Both the position numbers and the translations under genes were made by a program. The notes below the pieces were generated by a model. The model was not told the origin of the DNA. It saw only the letters and a program-made list of their open reading frames with translations, and searched no databases. From Paragonimus skrjabini miyazakii (taxonomy: Eukaryota > Platyhelminthes > Trematoda > Plagiorchiida > Troglotrematidae), in assembly GCA_014338405.1 (NCBI GenBank), contig JTDE01021385.1:1-64000 (forward strand): a stretch of 64,000 nucleotides of DNA, in the 5' to 3' direction. This document shows positions 24,121 to 35,860 of this stretch, in pieces (the stretch's first letter is position 1; every line of letters starts with the position of its first letter).

Positions 24121-24260
24121 GATGTATGATTGCTGTGATTATGGTGGCAACACACCTGAAGAAGGCCACCCGAGGAGGTTGAAACGTTGAATTGCCCGTA
24201 ACGTTGTTCTTCGCAATCCATTTATTAAAAACAAGTTAACCATGACATTCAAAATGTTTG
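24121..24260 (+). repeat. Repeat family B, copy 1 (possible Penelope-like 3' tail)
   Basis: CACCTGAAGAAGGCCACCCG, AGGTTGAAACGTTGAATTG, CCCGTAACGTTGTTCTTCGC and ATCCATTTATTAAAAAC recur in the same order at 41402-41553. A CCTGA(A/T)GA...GAAACGT block is often found downstream of GIY-YIG Penelope-like genes. A related block follows the element at 18375 (minus strand, 18228-18259). Assignment to that class is inference. Confidence 0.6.
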
Positions 24261-26109
24261 AATTCGTTCATACTGGATTTGGTGCGAGTATACATTCACG
24301 CAGCATTTGTGTAGTCAACTGAATTACGAATTACGAATGAGAAGGTTGGAACTGTCACGTTTTCCCACATTTAGGTCTTAAAGTATGTTCTCAATCTGAC
24401 TGATATCGACAGCAACTTGATGTTCGTGCTGTGTTGTTTTCCTATTTGAGTCCATCGGTCCTGTGGTTAATTTTAATATACATCAGTCAAGCTTGAATTA
24501 ATGGGATAAGTGAGCCCCTTCTTGAACGTAAGTTGGTCAAATTGTAAGCATTTCCAGATGGCTAAGAACTCGCCGTCTGTCGTAGTAGACATAATTATGG
24601 AGCTTAAACCGACATATTTGACAAATAATTCAGCTGACTGTCATTTTCACATACTTCCAACTTGATCGATAGAATAATTTTATTCCTTCTGTAATTTATT
24701 TCTGTATTCGGTAAATATTTGACTGTACAAGCAACTTTGTTACAGGGTTCAACTGTGGAAGCATCTATCAACTGTTCATTGATATTTCCTTGATTCTTAA
24801 TAAAAGTTTTTATCAACAGAGAAGGGTTTCACTCTGAGTAACTCACCTTGCTCACGTCACACTATTGAATATAATCATTTTTCCGAAAAATATAAAAAAA
24901 AACATATGTAAGATTGAGAATACGATTTCCAAAGGATTGATTATCTCGAACAAAACTCAACTTGCCACACTGCCATTAACACGTTTTCAGTATCGCAACC
25001 CGGAACTGGATTCGAATGAGCACTACTCTGAGTTAAATGATTCGTTCCGACAACTAATAAATTTGATGACGTCTCCTACAATTGCAAATCGATATTATTA
25101 CTATAGGTCAGAATGCATGCATTCGTTTCATGCACAATTCGTTCTGACTTGGTGGCTAAGTAACTCGGTCGCCAATTTTCAGGATTGTGATTGATATCGA
25201 AAATTGAGTTTGAGCTGGACTTAGCTAATCGGTTTGTTGAATACAAAGGAATTGACCCCGTCAAACGGTGCGCCTAAGAAGATATTTTAGTATAAACTCA
25301 GCAAACTGCGTCTATTGATTTGTTCATCCCCCTTTTTGTAGATGTCCATCTCAATCGCAAAATTGACTTTTCCACTATGTTGTTACGCACTTCAAATAGA
25401 CTGTTAGAAATACGTTTCAAAAGGGTACCGGATGTCTTATACGTAAACTTACGCTGTGATTGTCCACTGATTGTTTGTCCCATCGAGTAACTGGATCGAA
25501 ACCTGAGAATACTATGGTAAATCCAAATATGATAACCGATTAAATTTTGGCTGTTCATGAGATGAAGGCTGAAGCTTTATCACCTATCATTGCTAGCGGC
25601 TTCAGCCAGTTAAATCCATTTTTTATCTTTAGCCCTGGTTAATCTTTTGCGGATTGACCAAGCCGAAATAATTTACATGATCATATGCTCAGCAGTTTGA
25701 TTAGAATCATTAAGCCTGCCTCCTTGGGTGGAATTTGAACGTTCCGTTACCAACTTCCCTCTCAAAGGTTACTACTGAAGTCAACACGATGTCATGCTTA
25801 GGTGTTTTGGCTGTAAATCACATTGCCATCATTCTTCGCAGGCAGACTACAGTCTACCGATGATACTGTTCTTAAGAATGTGGTCCCATTGTTTTACACA
25901 GATTAATTTACTTCCAACCTGTGCCTCTATGATGATTTATTAGGTTCAAGTTTGTAAGGAAGGGTTGATTGACCCACTTCGTATGAACTGACAAGGCTTC
26001 GCAGATGAACAGTCGTTTGCTACGTCTGTTCTCAATACGTTTGGACGATCGATGCAGTATTAACGAGAGAATATAGCTGAGCTTTTACACAAGATGACAG
26101 TTTCACCTA

Positions 26110-26240
26110 ATGTGAAGTCAGAAGATGGTTTGTACAAAACAGTTGCCTCATAAAAGCATGGTTGACGTTTGTAGCATTTCTGTAGCAGGGACATGTATTA
26201 CGTACGAGCTATAAAGAGGGCAAAACCTAAGTATCACGTA
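26110..26240 (+). repeat. Decayed sense SINE head fragment
   Basis: AAACAGTTGCCTCATAAAAG and CATGGTTGACGTT match the segment between A and B boxes. The following GACATGTATTACGTACGAGC resembles the start of the hammerhead, but the core is lost. Confidence 0.5.
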
Positions 26241-26801
26241 CACATTTCACTTATCTCCAGTACATCCGACAGTAATTTGATACTGTGGGTCTGGAAATTT
26301 AGAAAACGAAAAAGATAACGCAAAATAATCTTGAAAATAGACGGCGGGGATTCACAGTAATCAAAAGATGATAGACTCTGAAGCAACCCTTAGTGTATTC
26401 ACAGCCTGTGTTTCTCCAGAGAACACTCGAGCCATCATAAACAGAATTGACGAAGCTGGAATTTATGGCAGACTCATGTGGTACTCTGAGTCCTGTTAAC
26501 AAGCGCAAACAACAAAGACTTTCTTAGACCATACACATCTCTATTTGACTTTTGCGCTAGTGAGTCACAGTACAGTCTTTCGGTAAGTATAGGCCTTAAC
26601 TATGCATACGAGATTTCTGAGGAAAAAGTTTCCATAATCAATTAAAACCTGACATCCTTCGGTTTCATGGTAAACGGAGATACATGGTAAGAAATATCAT
26701 TATTACTGCATTTTGAGCAAACCTGCAATCCACAGTCCTCAGGTTTCAGTCAGAGTGGAGTAGGTCTATGATGAATTAGATCGTACGGCTGACCAATTTA
26801 G

Positions 26802-27098
26802 AACGTTCTTATTCCTTCCGATACGCTTAGTAATACATGGAACACACTACCTAGAGCACTCACTAGAGTCCACATTGACAGATTAAAGCGTGGAATAGAA
26901 GCGGTCACCACATCTACGATTTTCCATGAAGACGTTGAGCAACGCGTGACGATAAATCAACGATTACAACTAATTAAAACAAAACTGGATCACAATGCCA
27001 CGGTTCTATTGAACAACTTATCAAAGCTAATAATTAGACAACTTCAGCAAAAGCATCTAGATCAAAGTCCAATTAACGGTCAGAAACAGGAGAGGTAG
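26802..27098 (+). other. 98-codon stop-free frame without ATG, possible LINE C-terminal remnant
   Basis: The frame is open from the TAG ending at 26801 to the TAG at 27096. It contains SNTWNTLPRALTRVHIDRLK, which resembles the WN(S/T)LP...FK motif at the C-terminus of CR1/Jockey-type reverse transcriptases. A Gln- and Leu-rich stretch (LLNNLSKLIIRQLQQ) follows. It could also be chance, since no flanking reverse transcriptase is visible. Confidence 0.25.
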
Positions 27099-27851
27099 AG
27101 TGTATAAGGACAAAAATTCGGGATGGGACGGGGATAGAGTTGAGTCGGATTTTCAGATGACTGAACTTAGAAAGTCGATACACCACAGTCATATAAAAGA
27201 AACACGATATTAAAGAGGATACAATACGGAGTACTTCAAAACGACTCGAAATAACTCTCAGGTATGTTGCAGACGGGCAAGTCTATTTCTTAAAGGACAG
27301 GTTAAATTTCAGCCTACTTATGTAATGTTTATTATATGTTCACCTACGGTTTGCACAAGCAGCTTAACGCACCCTGTCCAAAGTCGAACCCTCAAGCACC
27401 TTTGCATTGAACGGCCATATCGGTGTGCCCGCTGCCACTAACGTGGAAAACCCGCGTAAATTAGTCCGCACGCACATGCGCCTATTCCAGTGTTCATTTC
27501 GGTAATTTTGCACAGTACGCTTGTTTTTTTACATTGTTTATCCGGAACCCAGAGGGGAAAACATACTGCATATAACTTCAACCGTAATTTTTGGATGAGT
27601 GAACCACAATGGCAACTCACCTTACATGGTTCTGCGAGTTACTATTACATCCCTCTTTGTTGACAACTTGTCTCAATTTTGAATCCCTTTTACCGGAATA
27701 ACGACCTATCCTCCCATTTTTTGTTGTGATGTAGATTGTTTGTACGCTGAAATATTGCCATATATTGAGTAAGATCAATGAGGAACGGTCAAATTGTTCG
27801 CAGTTATATCACCTGTGTCGATGCAAATACTGATGTCGAGAGTAACTGAAT

Positions 27852-27876
27852 ACATATATACAATATATATATATAA
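27852..27876. repeat. TA-rich simple repeat
   Basis: ATATATACAATATATATATA with a short interruption. Confidence 0.85.
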
Positions 27877-28479
27877 TCCAAAGCTATGCTAATCTGAACG
27901 GTCCTTTTAAGATTCCGTTGGTTGGGCATCCACCAACACTACTTCGTAAGAGCAATATTTCAGTAGTGGCAAGATTATAACATGAAGGTACGCTTAGAAT
28001 TGGGTTTGTATGATTTTTGACAGTATTTTTGTCAACGCCTGTCTTACGTACCGTAATAGTGACTTCATAACTCCCCATTTCTACATCACAACGTACAAAA
28101 ATGGATTCTACTTACTTTGGATAAGTGAACAACAACCAATAGACACGATGGTTATACGAAATATGAAACAGCAACAATTTCGGTGAATTACCAGTTCAAA
28201 ATGTGATCAACTAGTGACTGAACGTACTATTAAACATGGAGTTACTGTGTATTTGTAGGGTAGAGCTGGGTACAGGTGCCGGTTTCTGGGGATCGACTGG
28301 TTGCACTAGGAATGAAAATTCGGTTAAATATTTCTAGAACATTATGCGACAAGTCGGAAAGAAGATTTTTGACCTTATCAACGTCATCAATGCAGCCATG
28401 AGCCTGACCAAAAATACTGTGGCTCGGGCTGCTGCTCACCTCAACAGTGACATGGAATATCCTAGAAAAAAAACGTTAC

Positions 28480-31460
28480 TAAGAAGGTTGGAAATTATGA
28501 AACCAAGAATAAGCGGAAGAACTAGAAATGGTATGGATACAGGTACGCCATTGACTGTGACACAGCCCCATCTCGGATAACGTCTCTAACCAGCGGTTTG
28601 AGTGATCACGAGGACTCCATCCAGAAAGGCGACACCTGCCGACTGTGCTCAGTGGAGCAGTCAGGGTCTCCATATTTCGTGAGCACGTTGTTGCTTGACC
28701 ACCATGTGGTTTCACCCAACTGTTGGTGGTCTCAGTACATGATGCTCGGTATGGCAAACGCTCAGCTGGCATACAGATTACGTGACCTATTCATCAGAGG
28801 CTGTGCAACGTGTGTAGTTGAATAATTGATCACGCATCCCGAACGTTCCGGAGTACGCACCGGCGAACCTCCACATTGCTCACGCGATCAGTTCACTTAA
28901 TATGGGCCAACTGACGCAGACACTGATGGTCAAATACAGCAAGCCTGTTAATATATTCGTTGTGAACAGGCCACGTTTCCGAACCATAGAACAAAACGGA
29001 ACGCTCACAGCCATTATATGCCCTTCCTTTCAGCGACAACCGGACGTCTTTTCGATGCCACAGATGACGCAGTTTGGCAAAGGCAACTCGTGCCTTTGCT
29101 ATCCTCGCTGATATCTCATCAGCAATATTACGGGCTGATGACAGTGCTACTCAAGTATGTGAAACTGTTCACAATCTCAAGCGGATTACATGCAATGAAG
29201 AAAGTAGGAGTGGAAATGCCCAACTCTTTAAGCTACACTTTGGACTTTGATGGTGCGAAGTTCATTCTCTATAAACCAGTCCGGTTACTCACCTGGTCTG
29301 CATGTCTTCGGTTAAGGGGCTAAGTAAGACATTGTCGTCCGCATACTCCAGATAAGTCAACCGAGCGCCAGGAAGGAGATCAACATTAAGTTCACTGGAC
29401 TCCTCAAGCGCACCCTCCAGAATATCGTCCATGATAAAATTAAACCACTGGAAGTGAGGAACGCCCGAGACAGTTGTCCGCAAACTCTCACCCTGCCTGC
29501 AGAATGAGCGTACATTGATCTCAACAGATTCACATATTTCACTGGTACTCTGTTGCGAAAAGGATAGTTTCAGAGAACGTTACGAGTAACTGAATCAAAA
29601 GCAGCCGTCAGGTCCAAAAGACCACGACCGTCGGCTGCCTATAAGAATGCCGATGTTCCGTCGCAAGGCAAAACGTGATCAACGCACCCTCGAGTGGATC
29701 GGAATCCTACTTGTTCCTCGCGTACCTGACTTTCTCTGGGCTTAGTGAACCGACTTAAAATGAGGCCAATGAGCAACTTGGACGCAGCAGACGCTAGACT
29801 GATGTCTCTGTGATTGTCACCTAGACTTCGGGTCTCCTTTTTGAAAATTGGAATTACTGTTGATAGGCACCATATACGAAGTACCTCTTCAGTCTCCCAG
29901 GTCGTCTGGAGGAGATTTGTCAGTTCTGATTTCAACCTCTCCTCAACAGGGGGAGGGTCTAGACCACGTGCCTTGTTACGCTTTAATAACGTAAGCTTCA
30001 GGACCACTTCTGCTTCTGACGGAGGGCCGTAGGTAACGCAATAACTGACTATTTCGGTCCCGTCGTTTACATGGTCTGGTTGAGGCCAGCTGAACTGTTC
30101 TTCAAAATATTCCGCCGATCTTTCAAGTCGGCGCGATTGACTAGTGATAACTGAACCATCTTTTCCACATATGGTCTCACTTACACCGACTCGACGGCCA
30201 ATACAACCACGGATCAGGGGAAGAAACCTTCTGCTATTCCCAGAGAAAAAGACTTTCTATCTCTTTCGACTGTTCGACCAAGTATTGCTCACGGTCTTTG
30301 TGCAAGTTTTTAACCAGCTTGCGTTTAAGTTATCGACGGTTGTCATCATATTCAGAACCAGATGGGATCAATCGACGCTCGTTCATGAGGTTTATCGAAG
30401 TGACGGAAATTCAGTTCTGTCACAATTGAACAGCGCCTTCGGAACATATCTGTTCACAGCATGTTTTTATAGCTATCACCACTTGTTCTCAGTGTTCGTT
30501 AGAATCACTCACCTGACTCGAACTGGATAACTTGTTCACCAGTGATTCCTGAGAAGCATACTTTACACTCTCACCGCTCGAATGTCAGTTAAGTACCTTG
30601 CATTTGCCAGTGTATGTCCTCTGGGAAAATGACAACACAAAGGGGGCACGCAAAACAGCATGATCCTAATCCGAGTGATTAATCCGAAAGACAAGACAGT
30701 CCTTAACAGATTGGGGCCACCTGTAACTGACTGCTCTATGATCCAACTGTGTCCACGACTGAGAAGCACACGGAGATCTCCCAGTAACACAATGTTGAAA
30801 TGCAGTGCCCGGAATATAGAGACCATGGGATGCGCACAGCTGCAGCAGTCTGTCGCAGCTGTCGGAGCGTTGTGTCCAGACATCAAACATACCTCCATGC
30901 CGCTTCTCAAAGACGACCAAGTTGAGTGTTAAAATCGCCCGCCAGTATGATGTCTGAGCGTTTAGTCTGCCTCAGTATGTCAACGAGGCCGTCATAGAAC
31001 GCATACTTGGTAGCATCCGAACAGCTGTCCGTTGGAGCGTACGCCGATATAATACAACGCCTTTCTGATTTGCATCGACAGACTTTAACCGACGTATTGA
31101 GTCTGACAGTGCACAAGCGACTGTTCATTGGAATCCAATCGACCAAACATTGCTCTGCTCCGGAACTCAGTGAGATTCCCACTTCAGTGTGACCACGAGA
31201 TTCGGCTTCAGCATCACCAGAAACTCTGAGAGAATCACTTGAATTGACGGATAACTAGAGGTGAGCTAGAATGGTAGACTGGCATCTCCGACAAGCAGCA
31301 CACATCATGTTTCAGACTTGAGAAAGCACTAGCCAGAGCAGCTTGCTGACCGACTTGTCGGAGAGTGCGCACATTGAAGGCACCAATGTTTACCAGTTGT
31401 CTTCGCCTCAGAAAACCTTTATCGCCCGAAGCCACATGGAAAGCAGAAGACATGGGGGGG
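28480..31460 (-). pseudogene. RTE-like non-LTR retrotransposon remnant (endonuclease plus reverse transcriptase)
   Basis: Read on the minus strand the order is as follows. AP endonuclease N-terminus: LVNIGAFNVRTLRQVGQQAA (31453-31235). Middle: IISAYAPTDS and LAGDFNTQLG (31182-30907). End: LCASHGLYIPGT and SWTQLDHRAVSYRW (30906-30666). Reverse transcriptase fingers: NKARGLDPP, VIPIFKKETRS, SLASAASKLL and GFRSTRGCVDHV (about 30215-29639). Motif A: LLDLTAAFDSV (near 29610). Motif B: SGVPHFQWFNFIMDDILEG, shortened. Motif C: LEYADDNVLL. Thumb and C-terminus: VLFYGSETWP, VFDHQCLRQL, GWSPRDHSNRWLETLSEM, to about 28490. Frameshifts and stops break it into at least six pieces, so it is dead. The RTE assignment rests on NVRTL and the C-terminal YGSETW block; a CR1-like placement is less likely. 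It would have moved by target-primed reverse transcription. Confidence 0.9.
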
Positions 31461-32100
31461 TAAAATACTAAGAGATAGTTGTGTTAAGTGAACAGTGTCA
31501 CTGATACTTTCCGGTCGTTTATGCCGCGGAAGGGTGTTCAATTGAGGTGCCCACTCCGAACCTCGGGCTCAAAAGTCTCACTTGCGAGACAAAAGGATAC
31601 GTGGTTTTCTTGGGGGACCTTACCCGGAGCCAATGACTCAAGAGTCTGACTCACTTGGCAGTGAGGAGCTTTATTGACCCGAGGGCGTAGTGAATGAGAC
31701 AGTAATATCTGATTCTGAACACTGATGCGCGCAGAGGGTGTATTCGAACCTGCTTCGGGTTTTTGGATTACACAGGATACTTTTCGACGATATTGGATAA
31801 TACGCCGGCGATCACGGTCAACCGTTGGGTGATCGGAGTTTGTTTGAGGGTAGCTTTTCCAGCCCCCTTCTTCTTGATACGGAAGATAGCGGTGCCGCAA
31901 CTCTGAAAATAGTTCTGCTATATGTTCATAGGATCGTGCCTCACTACCTAAGCACTCCTGCGCGATCACTAACTCGACATACAATCCTATGAGTGTAACA
32001 ACTTTTCGTCTGAATGCTTCTCTTTGGCTTATATCACAAGGTTGTGCCTAGAAGGATCGGAATTCTAGTGAGCACAGCCCGCCGGATCAAAACAGCACGC
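31461..32100 (-). other. Probable 5' region of the RTE-like element
   Basis: Upstream of the endonuclease on the minus strand is a 148-codon frame (31984-31538) with no recognised domain, and base composition like the element body. It may be 5' UTR or a degenerate leader frame. The 5' boundary is not defined; AAGGTAGCAG motifs near 32118 and 32164 may mark its edge. Confidence 0.4.
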
Positions 32101-33777
32101 AAACCCGACCACCTCGTCAAGGTAGCAGTACAGGTCGGGTAAGGTAGTAGTATATGTCAGAATCAAGGTAGCAGATATTTGACTGGTGTGATTATAAACA
32201 ATGCAAGCAGTGGTTGAGAACTAGTTGACACGTACATATGCACGAGAGATCGAGACACAATAGTAGTGACTTTCGCTACACTCCGCTAGATATTTGAAAC
32301 ATTGAGTTCCATTTATCCAGTTCACCAGGACAGAAAGAAGACATATATTACGAGGTGTAAAAATTTCGTTCATTCTCATTAGTGGATTACAAAAAAAAAC
32401 ACAATCAAAACAGAGGGAGGACATATCGTGAGATGTTAACATTTCGATTTACTCTCATCACTCGCCAACGTAAAACCAGCAAATTTAACGTTAGTGATTG
32501 ATGAGAGTAAATCAGAAGGTTAACAGCTTACGATACATGTTTTCTCTCTGTTTTGACTAAATGGACTAGGGGAACTCAGTATTTTGAAAAACACTCATTT
32601 AAGTTAAGGGCAATGGCGACAGACAGTGAGATAAAAGAACGTTACATGGTTGGATATCAGGGCGGAATAAACGGTTTTATTACCAAGGCAACGAAATTGA
32701 TTGCGTCGGCACCTTTTGCCAACAGAGGGCCGGTGCGTGACGCTTAATTAACAACGCATCTGAAAACGTGAATATCTTAGCGTCTTAACTGCATAATAGG
32801 ACCATAAACGAAATCGTGTTGTCAATTACATGTTGTGATTACGTAGTTAGTGATGGAAGAAGCCGTATTTCTGTCCGGGCGCTTGCATGCTGATCCGCTG
32901 TAAGTCATTGTCTGCACTAGCCACTGCGTTGCACTTTTCTCTGCCGTTAGATATAACCGAAAGAAGTAATACAAGTATGACAATCCGTAATGAATGGTTG
33001 ATTAAGAAATTAATTATATGATGTTATTTGATCAGCACAAACAAAATTGTCAAACTTTTCGCTGTTAGCATGACATATCAATCTAAGTGGAACAACGGGT
33101 TTATTTGATAGGTTTAAAATTTAGTTTTACGTTTTACTTAACCAGTATGGCAGCAAGATGTGTAAACGTATATAATAGTTTGTCAGCCTGGCAAAAATGA
33201 AAAACATGACTAAACGTTTAACCAGATAGCTAAATGCCTTCAGGCCATATTGACATATTTGTTCGTCCCTTCTATAGAGCCGAATTGTGATTGATGCTGT
33301 TCGAATAGAAAAACGTGAAGATCTCATTAACATATTTATATGGGACAATCTTTTCCGTACAGAGTAAAAGCGAAAGAGAAAACAATCGCATCGTGGCAGA
33401 ATCTGCGGTTGTCTGGATGATCTACAGTTGTTCTGTGAGAGGCATACTTGAAGTGTTTTGTGAGGAAATCTTCAAGTAGTGTAAAATACAATGAATCCGA
33501 CTTCCTTTCATACTGAAATTCAAATATCGTATCATAAACCAGTGTCCCACAGACAGTAGTGCAGTTAGGTAAGATGCGTTGCATAACCATGTTCCATCTG
33601 TATTGCACTGAGAAGAATGAAGGAACTAAACAGGTACGCGAACCAAGTTTGATCTGTTCAACGTAGCGTCCATAGGAAAAAGACCTGGAATTTGCAGTAT
33701 ATCCATTTAAGCAGCTTCGTCCCACTTTTGTGAAAATGTAATCACATAGCTTGCTTGATCGATACAGCCGTGAGAAT

Positions 33778-34590
33778 ATGTACACAGGATACGATTTTTT
33801 TAATCAACTCTCTTTCCTACGTACGTTTTTCTTGCAAAGTGTCCAACCAGAACGATTTGTAAACGAGACTTCCCAATGTAGTGAGGAAAAATAAGGAGTC
33901 TCTAGCGGAAAAGAAATCAGTTTGTGTTTATAAACTATCCAAAGGGGACGGGCTTGCAGAAACAATCTCTAGGAGACTCAACACCGTTGTCAACAGAACA
34001 TTCTTTGCTGTCATCAAATGTCCCTTTCAATATATTTTGCTCCATTTCAACTCTACTCCAGCCTTGTGTTTACGGTTGAAGAATAAGGTGCCTGTTTCTA
34101 CGGTTTTCTACTATGTATACGAATCTCATTGTTCCTGTAACACTAGTTACGTGAGTCGCAAGACCATACGTCTATTCGAACGTATCCGTGAGAATCATCC
34201 GGCCTGGATCAGAAGTGGAGTCACTAAGACAACTGGCAACGCAACTGTGTAACGTCTTGTTGATTCGCACAGAACCGTCAACACGGCCTCTTCTTTTCAC
34301 CTGATTTACTGAGTCAATGGCGGTCAGTCGATAGTCGTGAGAGACTGAATTTTAGTCATATTCGCTCACAGATTTCACGTTCGGATAGACTTACCAACCA
34401 GCCTATCACGATAAGAAACACCATACTCGAGCTTCGCTTTTGCTAGGGCCCGTCAGTAGCGCATACACTAATCATGGGTAGCCACACTTTCATAAGTCAA
34501 CCGATTGAATAATCCACCCTTGTGCGCACCAAACTGCTTTGTTCAGGTGTTGCGTTTGCCATGGCCAACCGCCCACACAATGGTCAATCA
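33778..34590 (+). pseudogene. Penelope-like element 3' end, second copy, frameshifted and SINE-interrupted
   Basis: Frame one (33778-33894) reads NQLSFLRTFFLQSVQPERFV, matching ELSFLRALFLQNGYPERFV of the element at 18375. Frame two (33881-34252) continues with GLAETISRRLNTVVNRTFFA, FNSTPALCLRLKNKVPVS and the GIY-YIG part HCSCNTSYVSRKTIRLFERI then RENHPAW. A stop at 34252 interrupts GNATV*RLVDSHRTVNTASS. After an inserted SINE fragment (34360-34500) the 3' end resumes at about 34510 as NPPLCAP, CFVQVLRLPWPTAHT. The YIG motif is changed to YVS, and there are stops and frameshifts, so this copy is non-functional. It is in the opposite orientation to the copy 15 kb away. Confidence 0.85.
34360..34500 (-). 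repeat. SINE fragment inside the Penelope-like remnant
   Basis: CGTTCGGATAGACTTACCAA, ACTCGAGCTTCGCTTTTGC and CCCGTCAGTAGCGCATAC are antisense body and hammerhead. The core reads CTGACGG, with stem II eroded. Its position splits the element's 3' coding end, giving an order of insertion. Confidence 0.7.
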
Positions 34591-34849
34591 AACTGACATG
34601 GTTCCGGTTGTATCATAAGTGTGGTGTAATTGTATCAAACCATTGTCCCCATTTATACGTATGATCTTGTTACTTACTTTGTTCGCATCCTCCTGACAAT
34701 ACTGTTCCATATAAACGATACGTATTTGGTCTGATGATTAATAGCTTGTTTGCTACGCGACTTCTTTTATGACCAGTCGGGGTTTTTGCTAACTGGAGAA
34801 TTAATACATACAATATTCAGAGAAATATTGATAGAATCAAATAATGTAA

Positions 34850-35085
34850 CTTGATAATCACTCACAGTTGACCATAGTTTTTTGCATTCACACAGATTTT
34901 CTACCTACCCTGTTTTAAGGGAAAAGTTTTACCTAACTTACGTTCGTTTTAATGCTCATCAGTCATGTACTTCGGATTGGAACTCCAGTTACACTTCCAT
35001 GAGACGACTGTATCGACCACTGCATCAGTGACTTGACATTAGGCAAGACTGATACATTAGTTGAAAACGTGTGGTCATACCAGCC
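34850..35085 (-). repeat. Decayed antisense SINE copy
   Basis: AATCACTCACAGTTGACC, TGCATTCACACAGATTTTC, CATGAGACGACTGTATCGACC and ACTTGACATTAGGCAAGAC follow the antisense order body, head, A-box flank. The A box is mutated to ACCACTGCATCA. Confidence 0.7.
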
Positions 35086-35269
35086 CGTGAATAAGTCTCA
35101 GATTTGCGGATCGCTAGTTTAGACGTCGTAACAGTTTGCTTAACTCTAATCAATGATCCCACCATTAAGTTTAACTCATAGAATTTTCCGAAGATGCCGA
35201 GTGGTATTACGTTAATTATGAAGTGGTAGAGGTCTCTGGTCAACATATTTTGAATGTCACTTCTAAGGG

Positions 35270-35345
35270 GTCATTTCAATTTCTTATCCACATAAACCTT
35301 CCTATCAGCCTCTTTTGGATGAATGGGATCAGTTTTAGAGTACAG
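35270..35345 (-). repeat. Short SINE body remnant
   Basis: CACATAAACCTTCCTATCAG and CCTCTTTTGGATG match the antisense body. Little else remains. Confidence 0.4.
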
Positions 35346-35714
35346 GCTTATTTGTAGATATTGAAATTAATGAAAATCTTCTGAATTGTCGATCCAATTA
35401 AATTTTCATTAAACAGTAGTCAGTCGATATGAGTTGGTAGACAGATGTTACCTTTTGGACTGTAAAAGTGACCTACCGCATTCACATATATTGAATCTCA
35501 CTCTCGTTTGGACTACCGTTAAGCAACCAGGTTCTCATGTTACCCCAGACATACTGTATTCAATCATACATCACCTACATATCATTCGGGGTATTTGTTC
35601 GTCCATGTTAACGTAAGTAGTTGCTGTCCAAATGATCAGTCAATAATAGATGCCTTTTGAATGCTTTTTAACTCTGGCATTGCTTGCTTATTTGATCATC
35701 GCGGTCACGTTCCG

Positions 35715-35860
35715 GTCTTTTGCTAACTTGGCTTAAGGAGGGATTTTGATTAGCAATAAATATCAAAGTGAACATCACTCACATTTGAGCACATCCTTCG
35801 CATTCAGATAGACCATCCAGCCAGCCTCTTCCGAAAAGAAACACGAAACTCGACAACTCA
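35715..35860 (-). repeat. Antisense SINE tail fragment abutting a sense copy
   Basis: AACATCACTCACATTTGAGC, CATTCAGATAGACCATCCAG and CCAGCCTCTTCCGAAAAG are antisense body. It ends at ACGAAACTCGAC and is followed at 35861 by the 5' start of a sense copy. Confidence 0.7.

Noticed and set aside
28598..30530. Several plus-strand frames of 60 to 128 codons over the LINE
   Set aside because: They are antisense to the minus-strand reverse transcriptase, whose motifs are clear.
33336..33785. 149-codon minus-strand frame
   Set aside because: No domain or motif was recognised. A few frames of this length are expected by chance in 64 kb, and it overlaps the plus-strand Penelope-like remnant at its start.
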